From Paraconiothyrium sp. Pb-2020 (taxonomy: Eukaryota > Ascomycota > Dothideomycetes > Pleosporales > Didymosphaeriaceae): a stretch of 64,000 nt of DNA. Position numbers and translations under genes: made by a program. The notes beneath the pieces are model-generated. The model made no database searches and was not told where the DNA came from. It worked only from the letters and a program-made list of their open reading frames with translations. Location: assembly GCA_022419385.1 (NCBI GenBank), contig JAJUBI010000001.1, forward strand, positions 2,790,001 to 2,854,000, read 5' to 3'. Within the stretch, counting starts at the first letter, position 1. Every line of letters starts with the position of its first letter. This document shows positions 30,866-41,054 of this stretch, piece by piece.

Positions 30866-32494
30866 ATGACCATTATGATGAGCCTGCTTCTTGCAGCGGT
30901 GATCACGCTCGCTATTCTCGTGATCCGTCGCCGTTATGAGACCTCTTCGATTGTGCGACAGTACCAGTGCGCTCCGACTCGAAAACATTGGCCAAAGGAC
31001 ATCTTATTTGGTATGGACTTCACATTCGAAATGCACTCCAATCTGGCAATGATGAAAAGGAACCACGATCGCTATGGTCTTACTTATGAGTTGGAAACCC
31101 TCTTCGGAGATCCTGTCATCAACACGATAGCACCTGAAAACTTACCTCTGATCCATACCAAGGGCAAGAACTATGGTATACAACCGGTGAGGCTTCCAGG
31201 TATGGAGTACTTTTGTGGCCAAGGATTCTTAACCACAGATGGTCCGACTTGGCTACAGGCCAGGAAGATGTTAAGACCCTCCTTTGCGAGGCAGAACGTT
31301 TCGCAGTTGGATTTTCTGTCCAGGGAAACACGCAAATTGTTCGAAAAACTTCCTACCGATGGTACAACCACTGACCTTCAACCTCTGTTGTTCATCACTG
31401 TAAGTTCCCTTCAGAATGACATCGTTCGTGTCGCTAACAAACGCATAGTTCCTACACAGCTCCTTGCATTTCTTGCTTGGGATCGATCCATCTGAGGAGA
31501 CAGATCAAGCTCCGTATACGCCCGAAGAATTTATCGAGAGCTTCCATACCGCTGTCTTCGGAACAGGCCTTCGAGTCATGTTGGGCCGTTTCAAGAGCCT
31601 TGCGCCGAAGGCAGCGTATGTCGACGTATGCAGACGCGTCCATGAGTACATCGAGTACTACATCAGACAGGCCCTCAAGGCGTCTTCACCGGAAGAGACG
31701 CCTCAGGATCACGACGAGCTACAACAAAGACAGCACAGCATGGTTCAAGGCTTAGCCGCGCAGACAAACGACATGGACTTCATCCGGAGTCAGGTTCTAC
31801 AAGGCATGCTGGCGGCGCAGGAGACGATATCAGTGTTGGTCTCCAACACCATGTTTCTCTTAGCTCGGCATCCCTCTGAATGGGCGGAGCTTCGAACGGA
31901 AGTCGTGAGCCACGGTGAAGATCTCTTTACCTTCCACAGATTGTCTGCTTTCAGGCCTCTTCAGAACATCTTGAACGAAGGTATCTTGATCTACCTGTGA
32001 CTGCCAACGAATGTCAGCTTTACTTATCATAGACAGCTCTTCGGCTTTACCCCGTCTTCCCAATGCTAGGCCGGACCTGCCTCCAAGATACTACGTTACC
32101 TGTCGGCGGAGGCGAGAACCAAGATCAACCAATTTACGTTGGCAAGGGAACATTTGTTGTGACGAGCTATATTGCAATGCACATGGATGACCGAGTGTTT
32201 GGGGAGCACCCGGAGCAGTTTCGACCAAACCGTTGGAACGAGATTCGCCCCTCGCAGTGGGAGTACATGCCGTTTGGAGGAGGTGAACGAGCCTGCCTTG
32301 GGAGAGAGAAAGTGTTAGCAGAAGCGGCGTATGTGGTCGCCCGCTTGGCACAGACCTTTGAGAGAGTAGAGTCTCGTGATGATAGACCCTGGAAGGAGAT
32401 AGTCAGGATGACGGCGAAGAACGCGAACGGTTGCAAGGTTGGTTTGTTCGAAGGGGAGATACCCACTTCAGTGCCATGGTCCCAGCCTACCTAA
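30866..32494 (+). CDS. cytochrome P450 (CYP52-like clan), divergent I-helix
   Basis: Exons 30866-31399, 31449-31980 and 32037-32494 give 507 aa. An N-terminal membrane anchor (MSLLLAAVITLAILVI) is followed by P450 marks: the K-helix ExxR as NEALRLYP, created exactly by the second splice; FRPNRW in the PERF position; and the heme loop FGGGERACLG with the thiolate Cys. Layout and sequence after the heme loop (KVLAEAAYVVARLAQTFE) resemble alkane/fatty-acid hydroxylases of the CYP52 clan. The I-helix reads LAAQETISVL where AGRDTT is usual. Glu and Thr remain, but the Gly and second Thr are changed. It is a monooxygenase of unknown substrate on the ER membrane. Confidence 0.88.
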
Positions 32495-32902
32495 GTAAGA
32501 CCGGCTCGTCGATGATATAGAGTTTAGTCTCTCGCCGGGTTTTGCGTATCGGCGGGAAGGTTGACGCGGTCGATGAGTTGGGTCGAAGTCGAGTGCTTGA
32601 GTCTACGCGATGAAAGTGTAATAAACCATAGTAGCAAGCCTTTTCCATGCTAGAACGGCATCATGGAGCGCTGTGAGCTATTCCAAACCTCGTTCAAGAT
32701 GACACGAAGTCATCGAGTTTTGCGCAACTCAAATGTCAGCTCGCGGCAATGTTCGTGACCTAGTTGATGTCAATGTGGCCGGCGCATCAATGATCCGCGT
32801 GTGAGGGTTGATGTTGCCAAGGCCGAGGCTAGGGGCGGCCTGCTCCACAGTCCCGCCAGCGGTAAACCACCACAGCAACGCGCTAGAACGCGTCCGTTTG
32901 CC
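32495..32902. other. intergenic
   Basis: 408 nt between two genes in the same direction. The frame upstream of 32903 stays open from a GTG at 32801, but there is no ATG until 32903. No motif recognised. Confidence 0.4.
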
Positions 32903-34752
32903 ATGTTACTGCTACTATACGGAGTTGCATTCGTGGGACTCGCAGCTGCGACATGCTACGAGCCGTCGTTTGCCCATCCTCCACCCGAATATGACCGCGA
33001 CCATCCCATCCTAAAGGATGCCTTGACGCACCTGCATGACGTACTTACAATAGCCCTAGGTGATCCCAAACACAATTCGACATCCATATCTGTCGAAGTT
33101 ACCTCGTCAAAGGAATCACTATGGGAATTCCACCATACCGCGCGCGAACGTAATGCGTCTCGTCCCGACATACCGCACGTTAACGGCAGCGCCCTATACC
33201 GCATTGCGAGCATCACCAAGGCATTCACTGTGCTAGGCTTACTGCAGCAACATGCTGCAGGCAACCTCAGCCTCGATGATCCTGTAGACAAATACATAAC
33301 TGAGTTGAAAGGACCCCAGAACGGCACATTGCCTTGGAAGGATATAACACTGCGGTCTCTAGCAAGCCAACTCAGTGGCATACCACGCGAACGTAGGCCG
33401 TCAAACAATGTTAGCGACCCGTAGTATGATAACCTGACGCGTACAGTTGCTCAATCCGATCTCATCAATGAGGGAAACTTGCATATCAGCCCGGATGATT
33501 GGGGTCTGCCGCCCGTGTCTAGAGAAGGCCTAATTACGTGCGATGAGTATTCGGAGAACTACCACGAGCCATGTACCGCAAACGGTAGGCAATGCAATCA
33601 TCTTCGCTGAAGAAGATCACTAGCTGAGTGAATATAGACTTGATCAGATCCGTCAAATCTTACCATCCTGTGTTTGCACCGAATCAGCAGTCTACCTACT
33701 CCAATATTGCGTTTGAATTGATCGCCCTTGTTATTGCGAACGTTACGAACCAGACCTACGAGTCATACATTGATGACGCCATATTCAAGCCACTGGGTAT
33801 GGATAGGAGCACCTTCTCAATCCCACCGGATAGTGAAGGCGTGATTCCGCTATGGCCGCATTACTGGGATGTCGACGAGGGCGTCCAAAACCCTACTGGC
33901 GGCATTTTCACCTCATCCAATGATCTGTCTAAGTTTTTGCGGCATGTGCTCACCAGGTATAACGGCATCACACATGCCCTGAATTGGATGCATCCCGTAT
34001 CGCCATCGAAAGATTTGCATAGCTTCTACGGCATGCCCTGGGAGATTTTCCAGAGCGACCGCGTGCTGTCTGACTCTCAACGCGCGATCAGATTCATCAC
34101 CAAAGGCGGTGGCCTTCCCAGCTACACCTCTTTGATAATCCTGATCCCTCAGTACGATCTCGGCATCTCTCTCCTCTTGGCCGGACCGCCCGACTTCTTC
34201 CCCACACTGCGAGAGACTGTAAGCATAGGAATGGCTCGCGCTGCCGAACAGATTGCTATTTCAACATTAGAGCAGAGCTACGCGGGCCGATATATTGCCG
34301 CCGATCCCAAGCTCAATTCGTCCTTAGTACTCGAAGCTGATCACCGCGGGCTGCTGGTGAAGGAATTTATATCAAACTCAACAGACGTATTGCAATCCGG
34401 CCTCCTTCGATACCTCGGTCGACCAGAAGACAATTCATGGTATCTGCTCCTAATCCCTACCTTGTTGTACCGCGACGAAGAAAACCAGAAGGGCGAAATT
34501 TGGCGAGTGCACCTCGCCACCGAACGACCTAAAGGAGAAACCGATGTTTGGGACGATTTCTGCATCACTGACATCGAGGGGCTGTTGTACGGCGGCATCC
34601 CTATCAACCAGGCTGTCATCTGGAAAGGTCGGAGCGGGCTCGTCTACGACATAGATCTCGAAGGTTTCAGAGCTAGTCTAGTTCGCATCTTCGCTCATGG
34701 TCACACTGCATCACATCTTGAATCGCAGGAGCAGGAACAGATGGAGTTGTGA
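32903..34752 (+). CDS. secreted serine beta-lactamase/transpeptidase-like protein (class C fold)
   Basis: Exons 32903-33392, 33447-33584 and 33638-34752 give 580 aa. Both splices restore family sequence (IPRELAQSDLIN; CTANDLIRSV). A signal peptide (MLLLLYGVAFVGLAAATC) is followed by the AmpC-type order: SITK (nucleophile Ser and Lys, residues ~111-114, in RIASITKAFTVLGLLQQH), LASQLSGIPRE, WGLPPVS, the Tyr motif YSN (QSTYSNIAFEL), and a third-strand KGGG near FITKGGGLPSY. Several N-glycosylation sites are present. The C-terminal ~180 residues form the extra beta domain of fungal members. Fungal relatives include esterases, amidases and lactam hydrolases in metabolite clusters. The substrate here is unknown, and the extracellular location is inferred from the signal peptide. 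Confidence 0.9.
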
Positions 34753-35415
34753 AGCGTTTGTCGTCTAAAAGAATCGGCGACTTTACAGGTGCGTCGACTC
34801 GAATTATTGTTCAGAATACAGCCTGACGATCGATGCCACCTGCTGCGACTCAGGTACTTGATCACATCAACTTTCCTTCCCCATATGCATTTGTTTGAGG
34901 TACTAGTTGTACATATTCCACTTTAGCCGAACGACTTAGGCGGAGACCCCACATTCTTTACAACTTCAGCCGGTCATACGTAGTCTGCATCTGTGGCGAC
35001 CTTTTCAGGCAGTTTTCTTGGTAAAGATCTTTTTGAGCGCTTCGACGAATAACTGCTCCTTGCCTCTTCAAACGCGCACGAATTGTGCTTAAAAGCTAGT
35101 ACATGGTCGACCAGTACGATACTATATGTTGTCCACTGCCTTGACACGCGGGCAAACGGCATCCCAAATCTAATCCCGGTCTTGGTTCGGCTCCAAATCA
35201 AACATGTGGCAAAGCGATTGCCAAACACGGGCTCATATAAGAACCATCTTGAGTAGCCTCATATACAACTTAATAAATGAGCCACCCACTAGGCTGTTCA
35301 CCATCCATGGATGGCTGTGTTACCCGTGACCTGCATGCGGGGATGATTACGCCTACATCTTCTTCTTTTAGAGATCCCGCAAGACTGTAACTGTATCGCA
35401 TTTGAGTATTCCAGG
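34753..35415. other. intergenic, promoter of CE15 gene
   Basis: 663 nt. One TTTAGCC at 34922-34928 equals GGCTAAA on the other strand, the XlnR-type element of xylanase regulons, about 490 bp before the CE15 ATG. A single seven-base match is weak. Nothing else recognised. Confidence 0.4.
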
Positions 35416-36747
35416 ATGCGTTTCACCATCGTAGCATTCGCGGTCAGCGCAGCCACCGTCAACAGTGCACCAACGCCTAGAAGTAACTTCGCGCAACTCC
35501 TCGACCTATTGCCACGACAAGAAAATGTAACATGTCCTCAAACCCCAAACCCCATGCCCAAAGCGGCCGACTTGCCCGCCGTAAAGACGATGCCAGATCC
35601 CTTCCTCTACCTCGACGGCAAGACAAAGGTCAAGAGCAAGAATGAATGGTATCAGTGCAGACAGCCGGAGATCATGAAGCTGCTCCAGGAATACCAATAC
35701 GGTTATTACCCTGATCACTCGCAAGAGACCGTCACGGCTACCCGCAGCGGAACGAAGCTGGATGTTACGATCGCTACGGGAGGCAAGTCTGCGACTATCT
35801 CAGCTACGTTAAATCTGCCAAGTGGCACCGGACCGTTCCCAGTCGTGATTGCCATCGGTGGCATTGATAACAATAGCTACCTCAAGGCAGGTATTGCAGT
35901 GGTCACTTTTGACTACGGCAAGGTCGCCGCAGATAGCAACAGCAAGACTGGCAGCTTCTGGACGTTGTACAACGGGAAAGATATTGGTATACAACCCACC
36001 CTATCTCATATTGTCGATATGACCAAAGTTTGACGCTCAAAATTAGGTGTCCTGACAGCATGGGCGTGGGGATTTCATCGCGTCCTCGATGGCATCGAAC
36101 TCAAAGTCCCAGAAATCGACGCGAAGAAGTCTGGCGTTACGGGGTGCTCACGTCTGGGCAAGGCTGCGCTTGCTGCCGGGTTGTTTGATAAGCGCATCGC
36201 TGTCACGATGCCGATGTGCTCTGGCGTGCAAGGTGCCGGACCGTACAGGTACAGTTTGAGCGGCCAAGGCGAAAACTTGGAGAACTCCGTAAGCACTGTT
36301 ACAAGCCTTGATATCATTGATCTTTCAGGGTTAACATGGCATTAGAAATCTGGCGCAGGCTGGTGGACATCGTCCGGCATATCTCAATTCGTCAACCACG
36401 CCACCCAACTTCCTTACGACGCGCACACCATCGTTGCGGCCATCGCCCCACGCGCCGTTATCCTGGAGCAAGGAGCGTCAGACCAATTCACAGACTCTAA
36501 GGGTACTGCCACCGTCACATTCCCTGCCGCAAAAGCAGTATACAGCTGGTTAGGCGTTGGGGACCAGCTGGGTATGAGTATTCCGAAGGGGGGCCATTGC
36601 GATATGGGCGGGTACGCGGATGTGCTACCTTTCGTACAGAAGGTGTTACAAGGGAAGACGACGAGCAGGAATTATGATGACCTAGGCAGCTGGAAGGCTA
36701 TGCCGGAGGCGTACCCTTGGGCGACGAGCTTGCCGGCGAGCAGGTAG
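35416..36747 (+). CDS. glucuronoyl methylesterase-like protein (CE15), secreted
   Basis: Exons 35416-35986, 36047-36288 and 36346-36747 give 404 aa. A signal peptide (MRFTIVAFAVSAATVNS) and a possible propeptide ending LPRQ are followed by the CE15 pattern: CPQTPNPMPKAADLP, DPFLYLDG, EWYQCRQPEIMKLLQEYQYG, TAWAWGFHRVLD, the nucleophile motif GVTGCSRLGKAAL (Ser ~230), DAHTIVAAIAPRAV, and the His in PKGGHCDMGG. CE15 enzymes cut ester links between glucuronoxylan and lignin. The place where fungal members usually have the acid Glu (QESG) reads MCSG here, so the acid must sit elsewhere or activity is altered. It fits with the nearby xylosidase. Confidence 0.88.
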
Positions 36748-37159
36748 GCCTGACGTACCACACGCAAATACAATTTTCTAATACATTTACCTCGAGATCT
36801 TTGACCAACTCAAGGGCTTGAATCGCTACACTATATAAACCTAACTTACATCGCACTCCTAAATGTGTACCCACCCACGGAAACGCTTTTGCATTTGAAG
36901 CTCACCTCAACCTAGCTCCAAGCGTTTCTACAGCGTTCCTCAAGTTTGCGAAAACTCTGCACACGTTAAGAAACCTTTGGGATTTACTACTCTCTCGACG
37001 CGAAGTCAGACTCGACCTCGTCTTCAGTCACGACCCACTGAACTACCCCGACCTGTCCGAGGAGTCTCCCATCAGATAACCCTTCTAGCTCCACTTTTCA
37101 ACGACCTCGCTTTCCCCTTAAACATTCGACAAACATTGTGTCATTTCTCCGCCGTGACG
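36748..37159. other. intergenic, leader of RBR copy 2
   Basis: 412 nt. The frame of RBR copy 2 is open upstream to 36977 but begins with TTG and has no ATG before 37160. The sequence is CT/CA-rich like a fungal 5' leader. Confidence 0.5.
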
Positions 37160-38410
37160 ATGTCACTGTCGATTCCCAATCGCAAGCAGAACTTCGCACG
37201 CTCAAAGCATGCCCGAGAGCCACGTCAATCGAAGCATACATCGAAGCGACTCCAGCGCATGGCCAAACATGTGAAGCTCTCCGGCCTCGACTACTTCGAC
37301 GCAACCGCAGAAGCTCCTGCCGAAGAAGACCCTCTACACTCTCCAGAAGAGGACCCTCTACCTCATCCAGAAGAAGTTGGCGAGTATAAATGCGACCACT
37401 GTCAAGAAGACTTCCTTATCGACCATGCCTTAGTTTCTTGTTGCCAGGAAGGTTTGCCTACTTGCGCCGCACACTTCCTATGCAATTCTTGCATCAACGC
37501 CGTGTTTGAGAAAGCAATGATGCCCAATTGGCAGTATTTCCCTGCTCGTTGCTGCCCTTCTCGAGACGGTCTTCGCGGTATAGACATAGACTACTGTCTA
37601 GACCGCCTCGATCGGGATAATTGGGATCCGGGCGAGGTATCCCAATATCAGGGGAAGCTGGAAGAATACCTCGTCATGAAATCTACGCCTGATCTGTATG
37701 TCCTTTGCGCGGTAGCGGACTGTGGCAAATGGCTACATCCTTCCTCTTTCCAGGATGCAGTTATGTCCAGCGTGGCCAAGTGCCCGGTAGCCTGGTGCTA
37801 CGAGTGTGGTACTTGGACTTGCGTGAGTTGCAAGTCGGCCTGGGAGGACGGCCACCACCGATGCGATAGCTCTGAGGACCCGTCTAGGAAACCTAGCTGG
37901 CTCCCTGAGTATTCAGACGAGTGTCGCATCAAACCATGCCCAAAGTGCCACCTGTGGATCGAACTTCGCGAGGCTTGCAATCATATGACTTGCGAGCATT
38001 GCCGCCATCAATTCTGCTTTGTCTGCATGATGACCTGGGACGGTGGGCACGCTGGCTGCCCTCAATATGGAGATCGCGCTGGTGGATATGATGCGGATGG
38101 GTACGAGATGAACGATCGAGGCCTTCATTTGTATACCGGCCTCGACCGATCCGGACGTAATCGCGTGGGTTCCGTGATTACCCAACAGTCGCAGAACGCT
38201 CACCAAGGCGGAGCCCCAGCTTACGACGATCACGATCACGAGGAAGATGGTACGCAGTACAATGATCAGTATCACGATCACTACGAGGAGAACCATGATG
38301 GAGATTACAATGAGGATTACGATGAGAATTACGATGGAGGTTGGGGAGATCCTGGCCTTCAGCAAGACGAACAAATCCCGAACGAGCAAGACGAGCAAGC
38401 CGACGCTTAA
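37160..38410 (+). CDS. RBR (RING-IBR-RING2) zinc-finger protein, copy 2
   Basis: Intronless, 416 aa from the first ATG. A basic N-terminus and an acidic spacer with a repeated EEDPL motif precede RING1-like (YKCDHCQEDF, CCQEG, HFLCNSC, FPARCCPS; residues ~75-135), IBR (CAVADCGKWL, CYECGTWTCVSCKSAW, HHRC) and RING2 (KPCPKCHLWIEL, REACNHMTC with the putative catalytic Cys, CEHCRHQFCFVC). The family tail (GYDADGYEMNDRGLHLYTGLDRSG) is followed by an unusual run rich in Asp, His, Tyr, Asn and Glu (HDHEEDGTQYNDQYHDHYEE) of ~80 residues. It is probably an E3 ubiquitin ligase. Compared with copy 3 it lacks the downstream zinc and C-terminal domains, a remnant of which follows at ~38411-38550. Confidence 0.85.
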   Translation: MSLSIPNRKQNFARSKHAREPRQSKHTSKRLQRMAKHVKLSGLDYFDATAEAPAEEDPLHSPEEDPLPHPEEVGEYKCDHCQEDFLIDHALVSCCQEGLPTCAAHFLCNSCINAVFEKAMMPNWQYFPARCCPSRDGLRGIDIDYCLDRLDRDNWDPGEVSQYQGKLEEYLVMKSTPDLYVLCAVADCGKWLHPSSFQDAVMSSVAKCPVAWCYECGTWTCVSCKSAWEDGHHRCDSSEDPSRKPSWLPEYSDECRIKPCPKCHLWIELREACNHMTCEHCRHQFCFVCMMTWDGGHAGCPQYGDRAGGYDADGYEMNDRGLHLYTGLDRSGRNRVGSVITQQSQNAHQGGAPAYDDHDHEEDGTQYNDQYHDHYEENHDGDYNEDYDENYDGGWGDPGLQQDEQIPNEQDEQADA

Positions 38411-39451
38411 AGGTCTTTAAGATCGTTGTTGTGCGCGATGTTGGGATCGCGGGGGTCACGATGTCTTTTAGTGAGAACAAGAACGACTTTGCGCCGTTGG
38501 CTTGGGAAGAGGCTACAGAAATCTATCCTGGTGCAGGTGTGCATGAGTAACTATATGTCGGAGAGCATGAATAGGAGGACTTGATTGCTATCAGGCCGAA
38601 GAGAAATGGAGAGCAGGATGCATGAGCTCACAGGTAAACGGGCCAATGTTCCAATTCGTCTGTATTTCATGTTGGAATAAATGCTTCTTAAAAACCTACC
38701 TTAGGTATGCAACAATCATCCTGCAGCAGTGGTTACATTCTGAGCGTCGTGGTCATGACTTGTGATCATCAGTTATCGTCAACAATTAATCTATGTGTCA
38801 AGCCTTGAGACTTCTTGCTTACATTAAGCAGCTGCCAGTGACGTCGTTGGAGATGGTCTGGAAACATTCTCGGCTTCGCGCGATTATCACTGCACTCTAA
38901 TCGGCTAGAGCGTCTCAGTGTGACCTTGGTGTAAACTTGACACAGTCTCATCTACAAGCCAATGATGTCTACATTGCACAGTAATTACAACCGAAGCACT
39001 CCCGCTTTGGCGATTGTTGCTCTCAGATATCCTAATCATGTGAACCAGATGGCCATTGAAGCCATACAAAAATCGAATAGTCTCACTTTACTAAACCGTT
39101 AGCTACCCGAAAATTCGAGGATCTATATCGGTATCCAACCCATTTTACATAACCTATACGCGTAGATATCGTTGAAGTAGGGCACAATGGTTTGCTTTTT
39201 TGTCTGCAAGCCTAAAGTAGCCGAGGTCTTTATCATTACTGTTAATCGTATCAAGGTAGTGACATTACTACTACATGATGTTTTAGTGCGTTTCCCACTC
39301 GCAACGAACCGGCAATTGTGCGTATTAACCAATACCTACTATATAACCCCGATACTTTGAGATGAGAATGGCCAAACCAATACACAGTCCTACAGCTTTA
39401 TTCAAACAAAACCATCTCTCAGGCCCTTTCCAAACTCCGATTCATTAGAGA
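38411..39451. other. intergenic with remnant of an RBR C-terminal domain
   Basis: The first 140 nt (to 38550) in another frame encode IVVVRDVGIAGVTMSFSENK and FAPLAWEEA, clearly similar to the copy 3 end IVVEDVGVPGLAMTFDSN and FAALSWDEQ. So this is either a lost 3' end of copy 2 or an unrecognised last exon. The rest is AT-rich and without features. Confidence 0.6.
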
Positions 39452-41054
39452 CTCAGCTATAAAACGACGAAATCGACTGTCACTACTGATCAGACGATTT
39501 CGACAAACCCAGCTACTATCGGTATAGACACTACGAATTCCATTTCTTCCGATGCGGAGGTCTACGAGTGTCACATCTGTGGGTTGGATTATTTGCTGAA
39601 CGAAGGCACCATCACCTGCGCCGCGCAGTTCTTCTGCAACCATTGCCTCATCTCACAGTTCGAGGCCCCCGCAAAACAACCCGGCTTCGAAGCCTTCCCT
39701 GCACGCTGTTGCCTTAGAGGACTGACGGAAACAACACTTCGCTGACATCTGGCGGAGGACCTGCTGCCAAATGACGTGATTGCAGCATATGCACAGAAAG
39801 AAGCCGCGTTCTATACTGCGCCAGCAATGCGCGTCTACTGCCCGGATTGTAGAAAGTGGCTGTCGCCGACACTATTTGACGACGAAGGCCCTTACAGCCT
39901 GGTTAAGTGTGACTGTGGCATTGTAACTTGTGTCGGATGCAAGGACATTTGGAAAAGAATCATCGCTGTGATGAGGGCGCTGATGCAGAGCCTTTGTGGA
40001 TGCCAGCACATTCGGCAGATTTTCGCATCAAGAAATGTCCTGGACCATGCCGTATGTTTGTTGAGCATCAGAAGGCGGGCACCCACATGACATAACAGAA
40101 CTGTACGCACCAGTGGTGCTGTGTCTGCACTATGCACTGGGATTCCATTCATCCTGGCGATGACGATGTGTCGGACTGCCCTCAATATGGCGATCCGGAG
40201 TACGACGAAGAAGAATGCACGCGGTCTTCACCACGACACTGGTTTGGATAGACAGGGCCGCGATCGTCATGGTCACCTCCGTCTTAATGACCAGGTTTCG
40301 TCTGCTACAGGGAGCGCAGAATTTGTCTGCAATGGAAGCGGGATCAACCGGAGCCGGATGACCTGTGTGACAACGATCCGACTGGAGGATGGAATACTGG
40401 ACCAGGGTACCCCGAGAACAGTTGGTCTGAAGACGACGATGATCCAGCTTTCGTGGCTGGTTTTACATTCCAAGAACTCGAATGCGACCACGATTTTCTT
40501 TGGAACGGTCGAGACGTACAATGCTGCCTCTGTGTAAGGGGCGAGGACGATGATGAATGCTACAAGTGTTCACTATGTGGTCCCAGATCTGTGAATCGTG
40601 TTACGTGCGCAAACGGGCCCTGTCGGAGTCCACATCGCCTGTTCCTATGGTTTCCATGGAGGGTATTCTTGACTCTTCATGGTACATCCAGGTCAGTGTA
40701 ATTCATTAGGCGGACGACGGCGAAGTGCCATATAAGGCTAGGGAACGTGCAACTTGGCGCGAACAGCAAGAACAGGACGCAGTCCCGGTCTGGACCGCGA
40801 CGTTCATGTTCAAGCACTACGAGCGGCTGCATATCGACGCGAATCCTTTTACATACTTTGGTCTCGGCCCCAAGGAGATGGTTGAATCCTTGGAATCGGA
40901 GATGCGCCTTCAGAACGCGTACATAGTGGTGGAAGATGTCGGTGTCCCAGGGCTCGCAATGACCTTCGATTCGAACAACAACTCTTTCGCAGCCTTGTCC
41001 TGGGACGAGCAAGACAGTACAGGAAATAAGCGGTCAGCAAAGACCCTAGAATAA
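39452..41054 (+). pseudogene. RBR zinc-finger pseudogene, copy 3
   Basis: Similarity to RBR copies 1 and 2 runs in order through several frames: YECHICGLDYLL, FFCNHCL and FPARCC (39560-39720); YCPDCRKWLSP, KCDCGIVTCVGCKDIWK; then after a frameshift near 39955 NHRCDEG, RIKKCPGPCRMFVEH, THQWCCVC and CPQYGDPEYDE; then another shift near 40217 to RGLHHDTGLDRQGRDRHG. In-frame stops are a TGA near 39744 and a TAA near 40092, each replacing a conserved Cys. The putative catalytic Cys is Gly (KAGTHMT). There is no usable start. The 3' part encodes a further Cys/His-rich segment (ECDHDFLWNGRDVQCCLC) and a C-terminal domain (40725-41054) that is still open. Confidence 0.8.

Noticed and set aside
39500..41054. 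RIP (repeat-induced point mutation) as the cause of RBR copy 3 decay
   Set aside because: The lesions include frameshifts and Cys-to-Gly and Cys-to-stop changes not explained by C-to-T alone; no strong AT bias is seen compared with copy 2.
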